Shown one piece after another: positions 44,746 to 52,686 of a DNA stretch of 64,000 nt; position 1 is the stretch's first letter, and the number at the start of each line of letters is the position of its first letter. This DNA is from JANXXV01 sp038230275. Lineage in GTDB: Bacteria; Acidobacteriota; Terriglobia; Bryobacterales; Bryobacteraceae. The notes under the pieces are model-generated. The model was given only the letters and a program-made list of their open reading frames with translations, had not been told where the DNA came from and searched no databases. The DNA lies in contig JBBRNO010000005.1 of assembly GCA_038230275.1 (NCBI GenBank), forward strand, positions 43,211 through 107,210, read 5' to 3'. A program made the position numbers and the translations under genes.

Positions 44746-46272
44746 TCAGTTCTTGGTCTTCCCCTGCACCTTCCGTATTTCCTCAAAATAACGCTGCACA
44801 TACGGCTGGTAGATCAGCGGGATCTCATCACGATTGGCGTCGCTGCCCGCATCGGCATGCACTGTTTTATTTTGCGAGTAGGCCGTCTTCAGCTGCTGCC
44901 TGCCCGACGGAACTTCCACTGTCATCTCGCCGGTAACCTGCGCGGCTCGCTTGCCCAGCAGTTCGCTGATCTTACCCATGGCGGCCAGTTGCTCGGCGTC
45001 GCGCAGTTCCTTATCGCCGTCCTGCTTGCCAATGCCGCTCTTAGCATCCTGTTGCCCGGACTTATCGGCATTCTTATCGCCGGCCTTGCTCTGCGCCGAT
45101 TGCGATTGGTCGCCGGACTCGCCGTCTTGATCGCCCTGCTGATCGGGATTCGGCTGGCCTTCTCCCTGCGACTTTCCCTGGCCTTGCATGCCCTTCTGCC
45201 CCGCATCCTGTTTCTGTTTCGCCGACCCGCCTTTATCCTGCTGCGCGGCGGCATTCTGTTGCGAATCGCTCTGCTTTCCAGGAGACTTCAACTTCGACAG
45301 TAGGTTCGCCACCGCATCGCGCATCTTGTCAGCCATGCTGGCGTTATCACCGGACGGATTTTTTGAACTCGACGGAGGGGTCTGCTGTTTGCCCTGTTGC
45401 GGCGTGCCCTGCTTATCGGATGTACCGCTGCCGTTGTCCTGATCGCTGGGTTGATTGCTGTTGCCAGACTTGGCATTGTCCGATCCCTCACTGCCCTCCG
45501 GTTCGCCATCCTTCGGCTTGCCGTTATCCACGCTTTGGCCCTGCTCGTTCGATTCAATTGGAATTTGTCCGTCCGGCGTGGCCAGGGCGCTCACCGGCTT
45601 ATCCGTGGCCAGTTTCTGATCGCCCGCCGGCGAATCCAGATCTTCCAGTGAGAGGCCTAACTGCTTTAGCTGCTCGTCAAACTGTTCCTGAATCACGCTT
45701 TTCTTCGCCGAAGCTTCTTTACGCGCGGGATCGATTGAGAACGGATTGCTGAAGTGAATGTTCGCGATGGGTGCGCTCAAATCCAACGTGCGCATCAGAC
45801 CGTAGCGGAATGCGAACAAGCTTGCGGCGATGGCGAACACGCCCGCCAACACGTAGGTCGAACGCGAAAGTTGGATGGGCACCGCATAGGCAATGTCCGT
45901 TTCAAGTGCAATGCGATCGGCTTTGGCTTTCTGAAGTTCCGCGATCTGCCTGGTGCTCGCGGTGGCGCTGTCATGAAAGTAGTAAGCCGTCGATAGTGCA
46001 TCGAACGATCCGATCCGGTGGTCTATTTTCTGCGCTAGAACGTAGGGAGTCGGCGTCATCCGCCGGATGCGCCACACCCCAATCGCCAGTCCGGCTGCAA
46101 AGAGGAACGCCGGCCAGTACCAGTTCAGAATTTGAGTGCCCAGGACAAGCAGCAGAATGGCCGCGCACATCGCGATGGCCGCAGCCACCGACGTCTGGTC
46201 CAGGGCCAGATTTGCCAGGTAGCGCTGGCGGGCTCGCTTGAGAAATGCTTCTAGATCGCCGTTTGCGGCCAA
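44746..46272 (-). CDS. membrane protein with long Gln/Gly/Lys/Asp-rich region
   Basis: A 508-residue protein. Two adjacent helices lie near residues 28-68 (AAAIAMCAAILLLVLGTQIL, YWPAFLFAAGLAIGVW). A third is near 140-160 (TYVLAGVFAIAASLFAFRYG). A hydrophilic low-complexity stretch then covers about residues 215-430 (for example SDQDNGSGTSDKQGTPQQGK). The ordered C-terminus (AEQLAAMGKISELLGKRAAQ, PLIYQPYVQRYFEEIRKVQG) ends the protein. Proteins with this plan are often found beside MoxR and DUF58 genes in Acidobacteria. Those genes are not next to it here. Function unknown. Confidence 0.8.
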   Translation of the reverse strand: MAANGDLEAFLKRARQRYLANLALDQTSVAAAIAMCAAILLLVLGTQILNWYWPAFLFAAGLAIGVWRIRRMTPTPYVLAQKIDHRIGSFDALSTAYYFHDSATASTRQIAELQKAKADRIALETDIAYAVPIQLSRSTYVLAGVFAIAASLFAFRYGLMRTLDLSAPIANIHFSNPFSIDPARKEASAKKSVIQEQFDEQLKQLGLSLEDLDSPAGDQKLATDKPVSALATPDGQIPIESNEQGQSVDNGKPKDGEPEGSEGSDNAKSGNSNQPSDQDNGSGTSDKQGTPQQGKQQTPPSSSKNPSGDNASMADKMRDAVANLLSKLKSPGKQSDSQQNAAAQQDKGGSAKQKQDAGQKGMQGQGKSQGEGQPNPDQQGDQDGESGDQSQSAQSKAGDKNADKSGQQDAKSGIGKQDGDKELRDAEQLAAMGKISELLGKRAAQVTGEMTVEVPSGRQQLKTAYSQNKTVHADAGSDANRDEIPLIYQPYVQRYFEEIRKVQGKTKN

Positions 46273-46361
46273 AAGTTTATCTTCCCTTCGGCCTGGTTGT
46301 GGAGTCAGCCGAGTTACCCATTCCCATTATTACGCAACAACGGCACAATGTATGATCAGGC

Positions 46362-47828
46362 ATGGACCGCAGAACCTATTTGAAGTTGGCAGGCGCCCTT
46401 ACCCTAGGCAGGCTACCGGCCGCCGCCAGCCAGAATCAAGTGCTTGACCTGGGAAGCCGGCGGGAGTTGTTCGTCGACCGTTATCTAATAGAACGCATGA
46501 CGGGAGCAGAACTACGGTTGCAGAGTCCAATTCAGTGTGAACAGGTTCTTACGCTCGACCGCCCGTGGGAAGGCGCGTTCTGCGGATATTTCACCGTGAT
46601 TCACGATGCTTCGGACTTCCATCTTTACTATCGGGGCGTTGGTTCCGCCGGATCCGACGGACGCGGAGCCGAGGCCACCTGCTACGCGCACTCCGTGGAT
46701 GGCATTCATTGGACGCGGCCTTCTCTAGGGCTTTTTGACGTGAACGGAACCAAAGACAACAATTTGATTCTGGCGCACGACCCGCCGTTCTCGCACAACT
46801 TTTGCCCGTTTCTGGATACGCGGCCCGGTGTTCCCGCAGCGCAGCGATTTAAGGCTTTGGCCGGCGTGAAACAGAGCGGTTTGCTGGGATTCGTATCGGC
46901 GGATGGCGTGCGCTGGAAGAAAATGCGCACAGAGCCGTTGCTGCCCCCTGCCAACGCCTCAGCCTACGACTCACAGAATCTGGCCTTCTGGTCTGAGGCC
47001 GAACAGCGCTACGTTTGTTACTACCGGACGTTCAAGAAAATCGAGGGAATGGGCGGAGTGCGCTGGATTTCGAAGTCGACTAGTCCGGACTTTCGTGCCT
47101 GGCAGCCGGGCCGTGAGATGACCTTTGGGGATGCGCCTCCCGAACATCTCTATACGAATCAGACCAGCCCATACTTCCGTGCGCCGCACGTCTATGTCTC
47201 GATTGCGGCCAGGTTCATGCCCGGACGGCAGGTGATCGACAGCAGCGAAGCTGCGTCCATTGGAGTACATCCTGACTATTACAAAGACTGCGCGGATGCC
47301 GTCCTGCTAACCAGTCGCGGCGGATTTCAGTACGACCGTACGTTTCTGGAGGGATTTCTGCGCCCCGGTGTTGGCCTTGAGAATTGGGTCTCGCGCGACA
47401 ATTACCCTGCGTTGAATATAGTGCGGACCGGCCCCGCGGAAATGTCCTTTTATGTGAACCGGCACTACGGGCAGCCTGGCGCGCACCTATCGCGTTATAA
47501 ACTGCGGTTGGACGGTCTGGCTTCACTGCACGCGCCCTATCGGGGCGGGGAACTGATTACCAAAGTGTTGCGTTTTACCGGCAATCGCCTGGAGTTGAAT
47601 TATGCCACATCGGCCGCGGGTTTCATTCGCGTGGAAGTACAGAACGCGGACGGTTCACCGGTCCGCGGATTCGCTCTGGCCGACTGCAAGGAGATCATTG
47701 GCGACCGCATTGAGCGGGATGTGGAATGGATTGCCGGCCGAGATCTGGCTTCGCTTGCCGGCAAGCCGGTCCGGCTCCGATTGCAATTGAAGGACGCGGA
47801 TTTGTTCGCCATCCGCTTCCGCGATTAG
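46362..47828 (+). CDS. exported protein with GH32/GH43-like five-bladed propeller
   Basis: A 488-residue protein with a Tat-like leader (MDRRTYLKLAGALTLGRLPA). The body has repeated propeller-type motifs (FHLYYRGVG, CYAHSVDGIHWTRPSLGLFD, SADGVRWKKMRTEP, YVCYYRTFKK), as in glycosidases of the GH32/43/68/130 group. The C-terminal 110 residues form a beta domain (GFIRVEVQNADGSPVRGFAL). Catalytic acids cannot be fixed by eye. Related proteins in Planctomycetes and Acidobacteria are annotated as hypothetical or putative glycosyl hydrolases. Confidence 0.78.
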   Translation: MDRRTYLKLAGALTLGRLPAAASQNQVLDLGSRRELFVDRYLIERMTGAELRLQSPIQCEQVLTLDRPWEGAFCGYFTVIHDASDFHLYYRGVGSAGSDGRGAEATCYAHSVDGIHWTRPSLGLFDVNGTKDNNLILAHDPPFSHNFCPFLDTRPGVPAAQRFKALAGVKQSGLLGFVSADGVRWKKMRTEPLLPPANASAYDSQNLAFWSEAEQRYVCYYRTFKKIEGMGGVRWISKSTSPDFRAWQPGREMTFGDAPPEHLYTNQTSPYFRAPHVYVSIAARFMPGRQVIDSSEAASIGVHPDYYKDCADAVLLTSRGGFQYDRTFLEGFLRPGVGLENWVSRDNYPALNIVRTGPAEMSFYVNRHYGQPGAHLSRYKLRLDGLASLHAPYRGGELITKVLRFTGNRLELNYATSAAGFIRVEVQNADGSPVRGFALADCKEIIGDRIERDVEWIAGRDLASLAGKPVRLRLQLKDADLFAIRFRD

Positions 47829-47890
47829 AAGAAATACTTCAATCCGAACTCTAGGCGCCGCGAATCCGCCTTGGCCGGCAACCAGCGTGG
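47825..47890 (-). pseudogene. C-terminal scrap of a TonB-dependent/Oar-like receptor
   Basis: On the minus strand the 66 bases before the TAA at 47825-47827 read QPRWLPAKADSRRLEFGLKY-FF. This ends in the aromatic beta-signal of outer-membrane receptors, and the RRLEFGLKYFF style is that of acidobacterial Oar-like TonB receptors. An in-frame stop lies directly upstream (47891-47893). Only about 21 residues survive, so this is suggestive rather than certain. It overlaps the last 4 bases of the propeller protein gene. The rest of the 224-bp gap up to the next gene holds nothing recognisable. Confidence 0.35.
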
Positions 47891-48052
47891 CTGTCAATGC
47901 TACTCTAGGTTCTCAATCCATTAAGAATCGCCTGCTGGCAATTTCGTTCGTATCGTTTCCATAGCTTCGGGCCGATGATGAATCGTGCGTTCCCCGTTTC
48001 ACCGCTTGTTCTTTCGCGATATAGTTGTGTTAAGGAAAGAGAGGAGGCTAAC

Positions 48053-48865
48053 ATGCTTTTCATTCGTCTCTCAGCTCCGATAATTACACTGGCCGCAATT
48101 TCGTCTCTGAGTGGGCAAGTCCCGGTTAGTCAGGCTCCTGCGGCTCCAATCGGTTTTCTGAACGAAACCAAATCTGAAATTGTTGCGCCCGTAGCTAAGC
48201 CAAGCCCGCCCCCCGCGCTTTCGCCGGAGATGCGCGGAGACATTCTAATGGCTCGTAAGATGTACCGCGAGGCCGCCGAGGTGTATATGGAAGGCTCGGC
48301 GGCGTCTGCGGTTCTGGCGAACAAAACCGGCATCGCCTATCACCAGATGCTGGCTTTGGACGCGGCCCGGAAACATTACGACCGTGCGCTGAAGTTGAAC
48401 CCGAACTATGCCGAAGCAGTGAACAATCTGGGCACCGTCTACTATGCGCGTAAGAACTATCGCCGGGCGGTTTCGCTCTACAATCGAGCTTTGAAAATGA
48501 CGCCGAAGTCCGCTTCCATTATGAGCAACCTGGGAACGGCACAATTTGCGCGGAAGAAGTACAAGGAAGCGCTGGATGCCTATCAACAAGCCCTGGCGCT
48601 GGACCCCGAGGTCTTTGAGCATCGCAGCAGTCAGGGCGTCCTACTGCAGGAACGCAGCGTGCAAGAGCGCGCTAAGTTTCATTTCTATCTGTGCAAGACA
48701 TATGCGAAAGCAGGGAACATAGAGCGCGCACTGGCGTACATGCGGAAGGCCATAGAAGAAGGCTTCCAGGAGCGTGAACAGTTCCGGGAGGATCAGGATT
48801 TTGCCAAATTGCAAGACAATGCGGAGTTCAAAGAACTTCTCGCGTTGGAGCCGCGTGTTCTTTAG
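48053..48865 (+). CDS. exported TPR protein
   Basis: A 270-residue protein with a signal peptide (MLFIRLSAPIITLAAISSLS) and a proline-rich linker. Four or five TPR motifs follow (HYDRALKLNPNYAEAVNNLG, LYNRALKMTPKSASIMSNLG, AYQQALALDPEVFEH). The C-terminus (DFAKLQDNAEFKELLAL) is common in TPR adaptor proteins. The ATG at 48053 is set by GAGGAGG (48041-48047, 5-base spacer); a longer frame starts at 47975. It overlaps the next TPR gene by 11 bp, so the pair is an operon. Confidence 0.9.
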   Translation: MLFIRLSAPIITLAAISSLSGQVPVSQAPAAPIGFLNETKSEIVAPVAKPSPPPALSPEMRGDILMARKMYREAAEVYMEGSAASAVLANKTGIAYHQMLALDAARKHYDRALKLNPNYAEAVNNLGTVYYARKNYRRAVSLYNRALKMTPKSASIMSNLGTAQFARKKYKEALDAYQQALALDPEVFEHRSSQGVLLQERSVQERAKFHFYLCKTYAKAGNIERALAYMRKAIEEGFQEREQFREDQDFAKLQDNAEFKELLALEPRVL

Positions 48866-50615
48866 CGGGATTCGTATTTGCCTGGCGGTTTTACTGCTTT
48901 TTCTGATTCAGTGTTCTCCTCGAACCGAATCCGTTGGACGTGGAGTTCCACGTCGCATCGGCATTCTGCCCTTTGAAAATTTATCCAGCGACGTCTCTCT
49001 AGATTGGTTGGGCCGGGCCGCCGCCAGTGTGATTTCCGCTCAGCTCGCCTCGCCGCAATCCATTGTTCCGGTAGAACTGGCAAGTGTCAGGGATGCCGCC
49101 TCCGCGAATGCCAACGAACTGGTTCACGGCTACTTCAGTACGGCAGGAGACGAGGTCCGGTTTACGGTGCAGCTTCGCAATCCAGTGACGTTTCAGAACG
49201 GGAAGTTGCTTACCGCGTCTGGCAAGCTCTCAGCCGGTGTACTGCCGCTGCTCGACGCACTGGCCCGGCAGATCAGTCCGGCTCCGAATTCCTATGGAAC
49301 GAAGAATGAAGTTGCCCTGCGTGAGATCTTTCAGGGAATCGCAGCGCCCTCGCAGGACGAGTCGCTGGCGCATCTGGAACTGGCACTGCGTGCAGATCCG
49401 GCGTTTGCGCAGGCTTACTTAGTCAAGATTCAACTGCTGCTGGCGCGCGGCGACGCGAATGGAGCAAAGGCGGCGTCGGCGCAAGCCGCTTCCCATGCGA
49501 ATGGTTTTTCCGGGTTAGAGCGGGCGAAATTAGCAATGATGCAGGCCAGTCTGGGCGGGTCCCGATCGGATCGCGTGGAGGCATTATCGCGGCTGGTGGC
49601 AGCCGTTCCAACCGACGTGCAGGCCATGGATTCCCTGGCGAATTTGCAGATCGCCGGGAAGAAGTTCGCAGATGCCATCAGGACCTATCAGACTGCGCTG
49701 AAGGTCGATCCGGCAAACATTGTTTTGTGGAATTCGCTAGCGTACGTGCAGGCTTATTCGGGGGATTCCACCGGAGCGCTGAATAGCTTGGAAGCCTATC
49801 GCAAGTTGGCTCCGAACGACGCCAATGTTAACGATACTTTGGCGGAAATCCACTTCCTCTTCGGCCGCTTTGCAGAGGCCGAGAAGAATTTCCTGGAAGC
49901 GAACCGGCGGAACCGGACGCTGGTGAACGGGCAGGAACTTTATCGCGCCGCGGTATCCGCGTTCCTCGCCGGAAATCCCAAATCCGCCGCCGAGCATATG
50001 CAGGAATACTTCGACGGTCTGAAGTCTGCGAAGGACCCGTTGCTTGCGGTCCGCAAGGCCATTTGGGCTTACCAGACCGGAGACCAATCCGCCCTATCGC
50101 AATTGCAGAGTTTCGCGGCACAAAAAGACAGTCCTCCGGAGGCAGCTTCCGTGGCGCATTCGCAACTGGCGATCTGGCTGCTGGATTCAGACCAGCGCGA
50201 TAAGGCTCGTGAGGAAGTTTCAAAAGCTGCCGCGCTTGCCGCCACGCCGGGTTCGCGGAATTTCGCAGGGGTGTCCGGTTTTCTCGCCGCACCGGCGGCA
50301 TCCACTGCGGAATGGAAGCTGCGAGCGGAACGCGCGGCGCCCGCGCAGTTGGCAGCACAACGGCAAGTGATGGCGTACGCGCTGCTGTTGGCCAGGCAAT
50401 ATGCGGATGCGGCTGCAATATGGAAGGCTGTATACGACGACGCGGGTTTGGATGCCATGGGAGAAGCGAAGGTGTTTCTGGTCTTCGCTTCCCGCAGAGC
50501 GGGCCACAACGCAGAGGCGGCCGAATTGATGAAGACAGGAATCCTACCACCGAAATCGCTGGATCCCGGAGTGCCGTCGCTGCTGGTTCCCTATTACCTA
50601 TCGATTCGGAAGTAG
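48855..50615 (+). CDS. exported TPR protein with FlgO/TolB-like N-terminal domain
   Basis: A 586-residue protein. A hydrophobic leader (IRICLAVLLLFLIQC) is followed by RRIGILPFENLSSDVSLDWL, a pattern seen in the FlgO/adenylate-cyclase-associated N-terminal domain of TPR proteins. TPR motifs then fill residues 170-560 (TYQTALKVDPANIVLWNSLA). The Cys of the leader (LIQC) is a poor lipobox. The GTG at 48855, with GGAG 8 bases before, gives an 11-bp overlap with the upstream TPR gene. ATGs at 48819 and 48774 are alternatives. It probably works with its neighbour as a scaffold. Confidence 0.85.
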   Translation: MFFSGIRICLAVLLLFLIQCSPRTESVGRGVPRRIGILPFENLSSDVSLDWLGRAAASVISAQLASPQSIVPVELASVRDAASANANELVHGYFSTAGDEVRFTVQLRNPVTFQNGKLLTASGKLSAGVLPLLDALARQISPAPNSYGTKNEVALREIFQGIAAPSQDESLAHLELALRADPAFAQAYLVKIQLLLARGDANGAKAASAQAASHANGFSGLERAKLAMMQASLGGSRSDRVEALSRLVAAVPTDVQAMDSLANLQIAGKKFADAIRTYQTALKVDPANIVLWNSLAYVQAYSGDSTGALNSLEAYRKLAPNDANVNDTLAEIHFLFGRFAEAEKNFLEANRRNRTLVNGQELYRAAVSAFLAGNPKSAAEHMQEYFDGLKSAKDPLLAVRKAIWAYQTGDQSALSQLQSFAAQKDSPPEAASVAHSQLAIWLLDSDQRDKAREEVSKAAALAATPGSRNFAGVSGFLAAPAASTAEWKLRAERAAPAQLAAQRQVMAYALLLARQYADAAAIWKAVYDDAGLDAMGEAKVFLVFASRRAGHNAEAAELMKTGILPPKSLDPGVPSLLVPYYLSIRK

Positions 50616-50616
50616 C

Positions 50617-51045
50617 TTATTCCCAGGGGCGCTTGGGCACGCCGCGGTCCCGGTCGCGCACCCGGTCGTAGAGGTGTAAGTCCGACGTGGTTCCCAGCGA
50701 TTGGTTGTAGAGGCTGGTCAATCCCAGGCTCTCTTTCAAATCCTCTTCGAAGTCATGCAACGCCTTGAGGTGCGAGGCCTGCGCCGGCTCTTTGCGCCCG
50801 GTGGGGGTCTGGAGGAATTTCTGATAGCCGCCGTCCACCAGGTTGCCGATCTCATCGCCTATCACGATGCCGGCCTTGCCGATCTCAGGCTGCGCTCCAC
50901 CTGCGTCTTTTAAGATGGCGCCACAGTGGCCCTTGGTGATTCTGGTTCCGCCACTCGCGGGTTGCGCGCCGAATCCGGCTTGCTTCAGTAACTGGATGTG
51001 CTCGTCAAATGAGAGTACACGGGTTTTCTCTCTACGGAAGAACAT
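50617..51045 (-). CDS. conserved hypothetical protein
   Basis: A 142-residue soluble protein with no recognised domain. It starts MFFRREKTRVLSFDEHIQLL, with a helix-turn pattern (LLKQAGFGAQPASGG). A middle part (GIVIGDEIGNLVDGGYQKFL) and a helical charged C-terminus follow. It is conserved-looking and well encoded. Its promoter region is shared with glpK. It probably has a cytoplasmic role. Confidence 0.72.
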   Translation of the reverse strand: MFFRREKTRVLSFDEHIQLLKQAGFGAQPASGGTRITKGHCGAILKDAGGAQPEIGKAGIVIGDEIGNLVDGGYQKFLQTPTGRKEPAQASHLKALHDFEEDLKESLGLTSLYNQSLGTTSDLHLYDRVRDRDRGVPKRPWE

Positions 51046-51054
51046 GTTTCCCCG

Positions 51055-51060
51055 ATTATA
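51055..51060 (-). promoter_or_regulatory. -10 hexamer TATAAT before the minus-strand hypothetical gene
   Basis: On the minus strand a perfect TATAAT lies 9 bases upstream of the ATG at 51045. A transcript starting 6-7 bases after it would carry only 2-3 bases before the start codon, so it would be near leaderless. A clear -35 is not seen. Confidence 0.4.
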
Positions 51061-51075
51061 AAACAGTGCGAGCTA

Positions 51076-51081
51076 TATAAT
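51076..51081 (+). promoter_or_regulatory. -10 hexamer TATAAT before glpK
   Basis: A perfect TATAAT ends 6 bases before the GTG at 51088, and there is no ribosome site in between. If used, it would give a leaderless glpK mRNA beginning at or next to GTG. The matching -35 is weak. It lies back to back with the minus-strand hexamer at 51055-51060. Confidence 0.45.
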
Positions 51082-51087
51082 GCCTGA

Positions 51088-52557
51088 GTGCCATATCTTC
51101 TTTCCCTGGATGAAGGAACCACCAGCGCCCGCGCGGTGCTTTACGACGAACGCGGGAAACGGTTAGCCATGGAAGCGGCGCCTATTGAGTGCCGCTATCC
51201 GCATCCTGGTTGGGTTGAACAGGACGCCGATGAGATTTGGCGGGCGCAGCTCGATTCCACCCGCCGCTTGCTTGCCGGCGCCACCGCCAAAATTGAGGCA
51301 ATTGGCATCACAAATCAGCGGGAGACGACCATTGTTTGGGATCGCAAGACCGGCAAGCCCATCGCCCCGGCCATTGTATGGCAATGCCGCCGTACAGCCG
51401 AGTACTGCCGCGAACTGGCGGCCGGCGAAGAAGCTGGTTTGATCACCGAACGCACCGGACTGGTGATCGACGCCTACTTTTCCGGCAGCAAACTTCGCTG
51501 GCTGCTGCGGTCGATTCCCGATGCGATAGGAAGAGCCAAAGACGGTGAGTTGCTTTTCGGCACCGTGGACAGCTGGCTGGTCTGGAAGTTGACCAACGGC
51601 GCGGTTCATGTCACCGATGTCTCCAACGCTTCGCGCACCATGTTGATGAACCTCACCACAGGGGATTGGGACGACGATCTGTTGCGGATTTTTGAAGTTC
51701 CCCGGGCGGTGCTACCAAGGATTGTTCCCAGCAGCGCCGTCGTGGGTCACACCGCGGCCGAACACCTGGGTACGGAGATTCCCATAGCGGGAATCGCCGG
51801 GGATCAACAGGCGGCGTTGGCCGGGCAGGCTTGCTTCCGCGCCGGTCTTTCCAAGAACACTTACGGCACCGGATGCTTTGCACTCATGCATACCGGGTCC
51901 AAGGCGCCGGTTTCTAAGAACAAACTACTGGCGACACGCGCGGCCTCGCTAGGCGGCGCTCCGGCATACGCCATCGAAGGGAGCGTCTTTGTAGCGGGAG
52001 CAGCGGTCCAATGGCTGCGCGACAAACTGGAAATAATCAACAACGCCGCGGAAACCGAAGCAATCGCGATGTCGATTCCCGATACCGGCGGTGTGCATTT
52101 AGTCCCGGCATTTGTGGGATTGGGTGCACCCTATTGGGACGCCAATGCGCGAGGTGTTCTCAGCGGGATGACTTTGGGAACCGGCCGGGCGCAGATTGTC
52201 AGGGCGACACTGGAAAGCATCGCCTACCAGACGCGCGATCTTGTCCAAGCGATGCAATCCGACAGCGGCGAGACACTAAAGGAACTGCGCGTGGACGGCG
52301 GCGCTTCAGCCAACAATTTCCTGATGCAGTTTCAGGCCGACATTCTGGGGTGCCGCATCGTGCGCCCCGCCGACACGGAAACCACGGCTCTAGGGGCGGC
52401 TTACTTGGCCGGGCTCGCGGTTGGGATTTGGAAGAGCCAGGGGGAACTGGAGAGCTTCTGGAAAAGCGAACGTGTATTTGAACCGCGAATGACAGAAGAC
52501 AGGCGGGAAACGCTATATGCGGGTTGGAAAAAGGCCGTCAGCCGTTCCCGGGCTTGA
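51088..52557 (+). CDS. glpK: glycerol kinase
   Basis: A 489-residue FGGY-family kinase that phosphorylates glycerol to glycerol 3-phosphate. The N-terminal phosphate motif is SLDEGTTSARAVLYDERG. Glycerol contacts are in TNQRETTIVWDRKTGKP. GIAGDQQAALAGQ and SNASRTMLMNLTTGDWDDDL are FGGY signatures, and LKELRVDGGASANNFLMQFQ is the C-terminal one. It starts with GTG at 51088, as fixed by the family start PYLLSLDEGTTS. No GlpF or GlpD gene is adjacent. Confidence 0.96.
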   Translation: MPYLLSLDEGTTSARAVLYDERGKRLAMEAAPIECRYPHPGWVEQDADEIWRAQLDSTRRLLAGATAKIEAIGITNQRETTIVWDRKTGKPIAPAIVWQCRRTAEYCRELAAGEEAGLITERTGLVIDAYFSGSKLRWLLRSIPDAIGRAKDGELLFGTVDSWLVWKLTNGAVHVTDVSNASRTMLMNLTTGDWDDDLLRIFEVPRAVLPRIVPSSAVVGHTAAEHLGTEIPIAGIAGDQQAALAGQACFRAGLSKNTYGTGCFALMHTGSKAPVSKNKLLATRAASLGGAPAYAIEGSVFVAGAAVQWLRDKLEIINNAAETEAIAMSIPDTGGVHLVPAFVGLGAPYWDANARGVLSGMTLGTGRAQIVRATLESIAYQTRDLVQAMQSDSGETLKELRVDGGASANNFLMQFQADILGCRIVRPADTETTALGAAYLAGLAVGIWKSQGELESFWKSERVFEPRMTEDRRETLYAGWKKAVSRSRA

Positions 52558-52636
52558 CCTTATTCGCTGATTCCCAGTAGCCCGTCGCGTGATTGTAATA
52601 AAGTTGTGAACAAAACGTAAATCTTCGTGATTCGGA

Positions 52637-52665
52637 TTGTGACGCGGTTCCCTGCGTTATATAGT
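52637..52665 (+). promoter_or_regulatory. sigma-70-type promoter of the CHRD gene
   Basis: TTGTGA (52637-52642) and TATAGT (52660-52665) are separated by the ideal 17 bases. They lie 21 bases before the ATG at 52687. Each matches the housekeeping consensus at four or five of six positions. The transcript would have a short leader of about 15 bases. Confidence 0.6.
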
Positions 52666-52686
52666 GACAGACGGGGTATTCCGAAA

